Positions 38,874-40,801 of a DNA stretch of 40,801 bases are shown here, piece by piece. The notes under the pieces are model-generated. The model saw nothing but the letters and a program-made list of their open reading frames with translations. It made no database searches and was not told the DNA's origin. The DNA is from Candidatus Heimdallarchaeota archaeon (GTDB lineage: Archaea > Asgardarchaeota > Heimdallarchaeia > Heimdallarchaeales > Heimdallarchaeaceae). The translations under genes were made by a program, and so were the position numbers. Every line of letters starts with the position of its first letter. The stretch's first letter is position 1. The stretch spans positions 1-40,801 of the forward strand of contig JAUWEG010000011.1 in NCBI GenBank assembly GCA_030608385.1, in the 5' to 3' direction.

Positions 38874-39448
38874 CTCTTACTTTTCTTTTTCTCTTTTCTA
38901 TTAAAGATTTTAACAAAAGGAAAGCCAAAGGAATAAAGGATTAACTCAAATAGAAACGATCCATTCTCTGGTGGTAAACCTTTTAGTCTACTTTCAAAAG
39001 CATCTACTGTATTTCCAAGTAAGTTCCCTATTGTAACCATATCTATGTGTAGTTGAATGTCTCGAGCCTTTTGCTCACCATAAAATTCCAATAATTTCTG
39101 TCTTGCATCTTCTTCTGGTGATCCACCTGTTTCTGCATAATGTTGGGCATAGGCAAGGCCTATAACTTCATCAGGGTCACAAGAACCGAAATCGTACCTC
39201 ATAATCTGTTCTATCTCTTCTTCTGTACATCCAAGATTTAATGCTGATTTTGTATGACCCCATTCACAATATCTACAACCATAAACAGCTGTTACAGCTA
39301 ACATAATTCGCTCTCTGAACTGTGGAGACAGTCTCTTTGTTTTCCTAGATTCTTTAATCTGAGATCTATTTCTGAATATTTTGGAAACGTCTCGCCTGAA
39401 TGCTTTGAAAGTATAAATTCGTTTCTTATAATATTGTGACCCATGCAT
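38870..39448 (-). CDS. Carboxymuconolactone decarboxylase/AhpD-like protein
   Basis: AVYGCRYCEWGHTKSALNLGCTEEEI (CxxC...H). Confidence 0.85.
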   Translation of the reverse strand: MHGSQYYKKRIYTFKAFRRDVSKIFRNRSQIKESRKTKRLSPQFRERIMLAVTAVYGCRYCEWGHTKSALNLGCTEEEIEQIMRYDFGSCDPDEVIGLAYAQHYAETGGSPEEDARQKLLEFYGEQKARDIQLHIDMVTIGNLLGNTVDAFESRLKGLPPENGSFLFELILYSFGFPFVKIFNRKEKKKSKS

Positions 39449-39534
39449 TAAGGTGTTTTTATCGAATAAAGTTAAAAGACTCTCTATTGTTCAGAGTTAA
39501 TTCAAAAATAAAAAGAAAAGAAAAAAGTAATAAA

Positions 39535-40572
39535 TTAAATTTCTGGAAAATGACATGAAACGTAGTGATGTGGTTCTATTTCCTCTAATTCAGGAGTAAC
39601 TTTCGAGCATATCTCTTGAGCCTTGTAACATCTTGGGTGAAATGGGCATCCTGTAGGAGGATTAATTGCACTTGGAACATCGCCCTCAAGAATTATACGA
39701 TCCATCTTTATACGAGGATCTGGACGAGGAATAGCTGATAGCAAAGATACTGAATAGGGGTGAGCTGTCTTACGGAACAATTCTCCTGTTGGACACATTT
39801 CCATGATTTTTCCTAGGTACATTACGGCTACTCTATCTGAAACATGTTTGATAACACTGAGATCATGTGCAATAAACATGAAAGTTAGATCGAAATCCTT
39901 TTGCAAGTCATGTAGAAGATTCAAGATTTGTGCTTGTACTGAGACATCAAGAGCTGAAACTGGTTCATCTAACAAAATTACTTCCGGATGAATTGCTAAA
40001 GACCTTGCAATACCTAATCTTTGTCTTTGACCACCACTGAACTCGTGAGGATATCTTAAAGCATGGTAATCTTCTAATCCTACCTTTGCAAGAATTTCAA
40101 GAACTCTTGATTCTTTTTCTTCATAGAGCATATCTGGATAATGTATATCAAAAGGCTCTTTGATTAGATCAAGAACCATTCTCCTTGGATTCAAACTGGA
40201 ATAAGGATCTTGGAAAACCATCTGTAATTGACGTTTAACAGCTAGTTCTTCTTCACGAGACATAGGTTGGAAGATGTCTATTCCTTTGAAATAAACAGAA
40301 CCCTCGGTAGGTTCTTCTAACTTGACAGCAACTCTGGCTGTTGTACTTTTACCACAGCCTGATTCACCAACTAGACCCAGAGTCTCACCTTTATTAAGAA
40401 ATAGGTTTACTCCATCAACAGCCTTAATATTTGCAACCACTCGAGAGAAAAGGATTGACTGTTGACTTACAGGAAACCATTTCTTTAGGTTATCAAGTGT
40501 TATAATGGGTTGTGTTTTTTGGTCCCAATGGGAGAAGAGATCGATTGTTTCATATTCTTCAAGTGAAGTCAT
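39535..40572 (-). CDS. Oligopeptide/dipeptide ABC transporter ATP-binding protein (OppF/DppF-like)
   Basis: [63 protein letters not shown]. Confidence 0.95.
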   Translation of the reverse strand: MTSLEEYETIDLFSHWDQKTQPIITLDNLKKWFPVSQQSILFSRVVANIKAVDGVNLFLNKGETLGLVGESGCGKSTTARVAVKLEEPTEGSVYFKGIDIFQPMSREEELAVKRQLQMVFQDPYSSLNPRRMVLDLIKEPFDIHYPDMLYEEKESRVLEILAKVGLEDYHALRYPHEFSGGQRQRLGIARSLAIHPEVILLDEPVSALDVSVQAQILNLLHDLQKDFDLTFMFIAHDLSVIKHVSDRVAVMYLGKIMEMCPTGELFRKTAHPYSVSLLSAIPRPDPRIKMDRIILEGDVPSAINPPTGCPFHPRCYKAQEICSKVTPELEEIEPHHYVSCHFPEI

Positions 40573-40801
40573 TTATGCTTCCTCCTTTATAGCTTTTTTA
40601 CTCTCACGTATAGCTTCCATATCTATATGCAAATCTAGTTCCTCGAAATGATGACAAGCGACACGACGACCCCTGCCGAACTTAAATTCAGGAGGTCGAA
40701 CACGAGAACAAATTTCAGTTGCATATTTACATCTTGGATGGAAACGACATCCCTTTGGGGGATTAATCAATCTTGGTACATTACCAGGAATTGTTTCAAG
40801 A
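40573..40801 (-). CDS. OppD/DppD-like ABC ATPase, C-terminal end only (truncated by right window edge)
   Basis: Frame reads TIPGNVPRLINPPKGCRFHPRC... through the edge; stop codon directly precedes the ATG of the downstream gene. Confidence 0.85.
   Translation of the reverse strand, partial: LETIPGNVPRLINPPKGCRFHPRCKYATEICSRVRPPEFKFGRGRRVACHHFEELDLHIDMEAIRESKKAIKEEA

Noticed and set aside
1-40801. CRISPR arrays, transposases or phage genes
   Set aside because: None recognised on reading both strands; no regularly spaced repeats or integrase/transposase motifs.

Overview
The window is a compact, AT-rich archaeal segment. Evidence for archaea: archaeal-type D-aminoacyl-tRNA deacylase, a tRNA intron with a bulge-helix-bulge splice motif, tRNA genes with encoded CCA, TATA-box promoters, and TTG/GTG starts. 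An Asgard-type lineage is possible, but that is only an impression. It holds about 35 protein genes: a Cys-type formate dehydrogenase alpha subunit convergent with a MobA-like protein, an orphan N4C-type DNA methyltransferase, OTCase, an ACR3/ArsR arsenic pair, two SDRs, a divergent DRG-like GTPase, HyuA/HyuB, a DtxR-like regulator, an arylsulfotransferase-like secreted protein, CysRS, a 2H phosphoesterase, a PLP enzyme and an Opp/Dpp ABC transporter end. There are four tRNA genes: Phe(GAA), Ala(UGC), Thr(UGU) and Asn(GUU). The most interesting signals are: (1) three intergenic elements with inverted GAAGCTAGC...GCTAGCTTC ends, each starting about 25 bp downstream of a TATA-like box, two of them just after a tRNA gene, which I read as a candidate undescribed small RNA family; (2) a tRNA-Phe with a 33-nt intron in the T-loop and a well-formed BHB motif; (3) a DRG-like GTPase with degenerate G3 and G4 motifs; (4) an acidic repeat protein, a minimal type IV pilin-like protein, and several regulatory palindromes. 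No CRISPR array, rRNA or transposon was seen.
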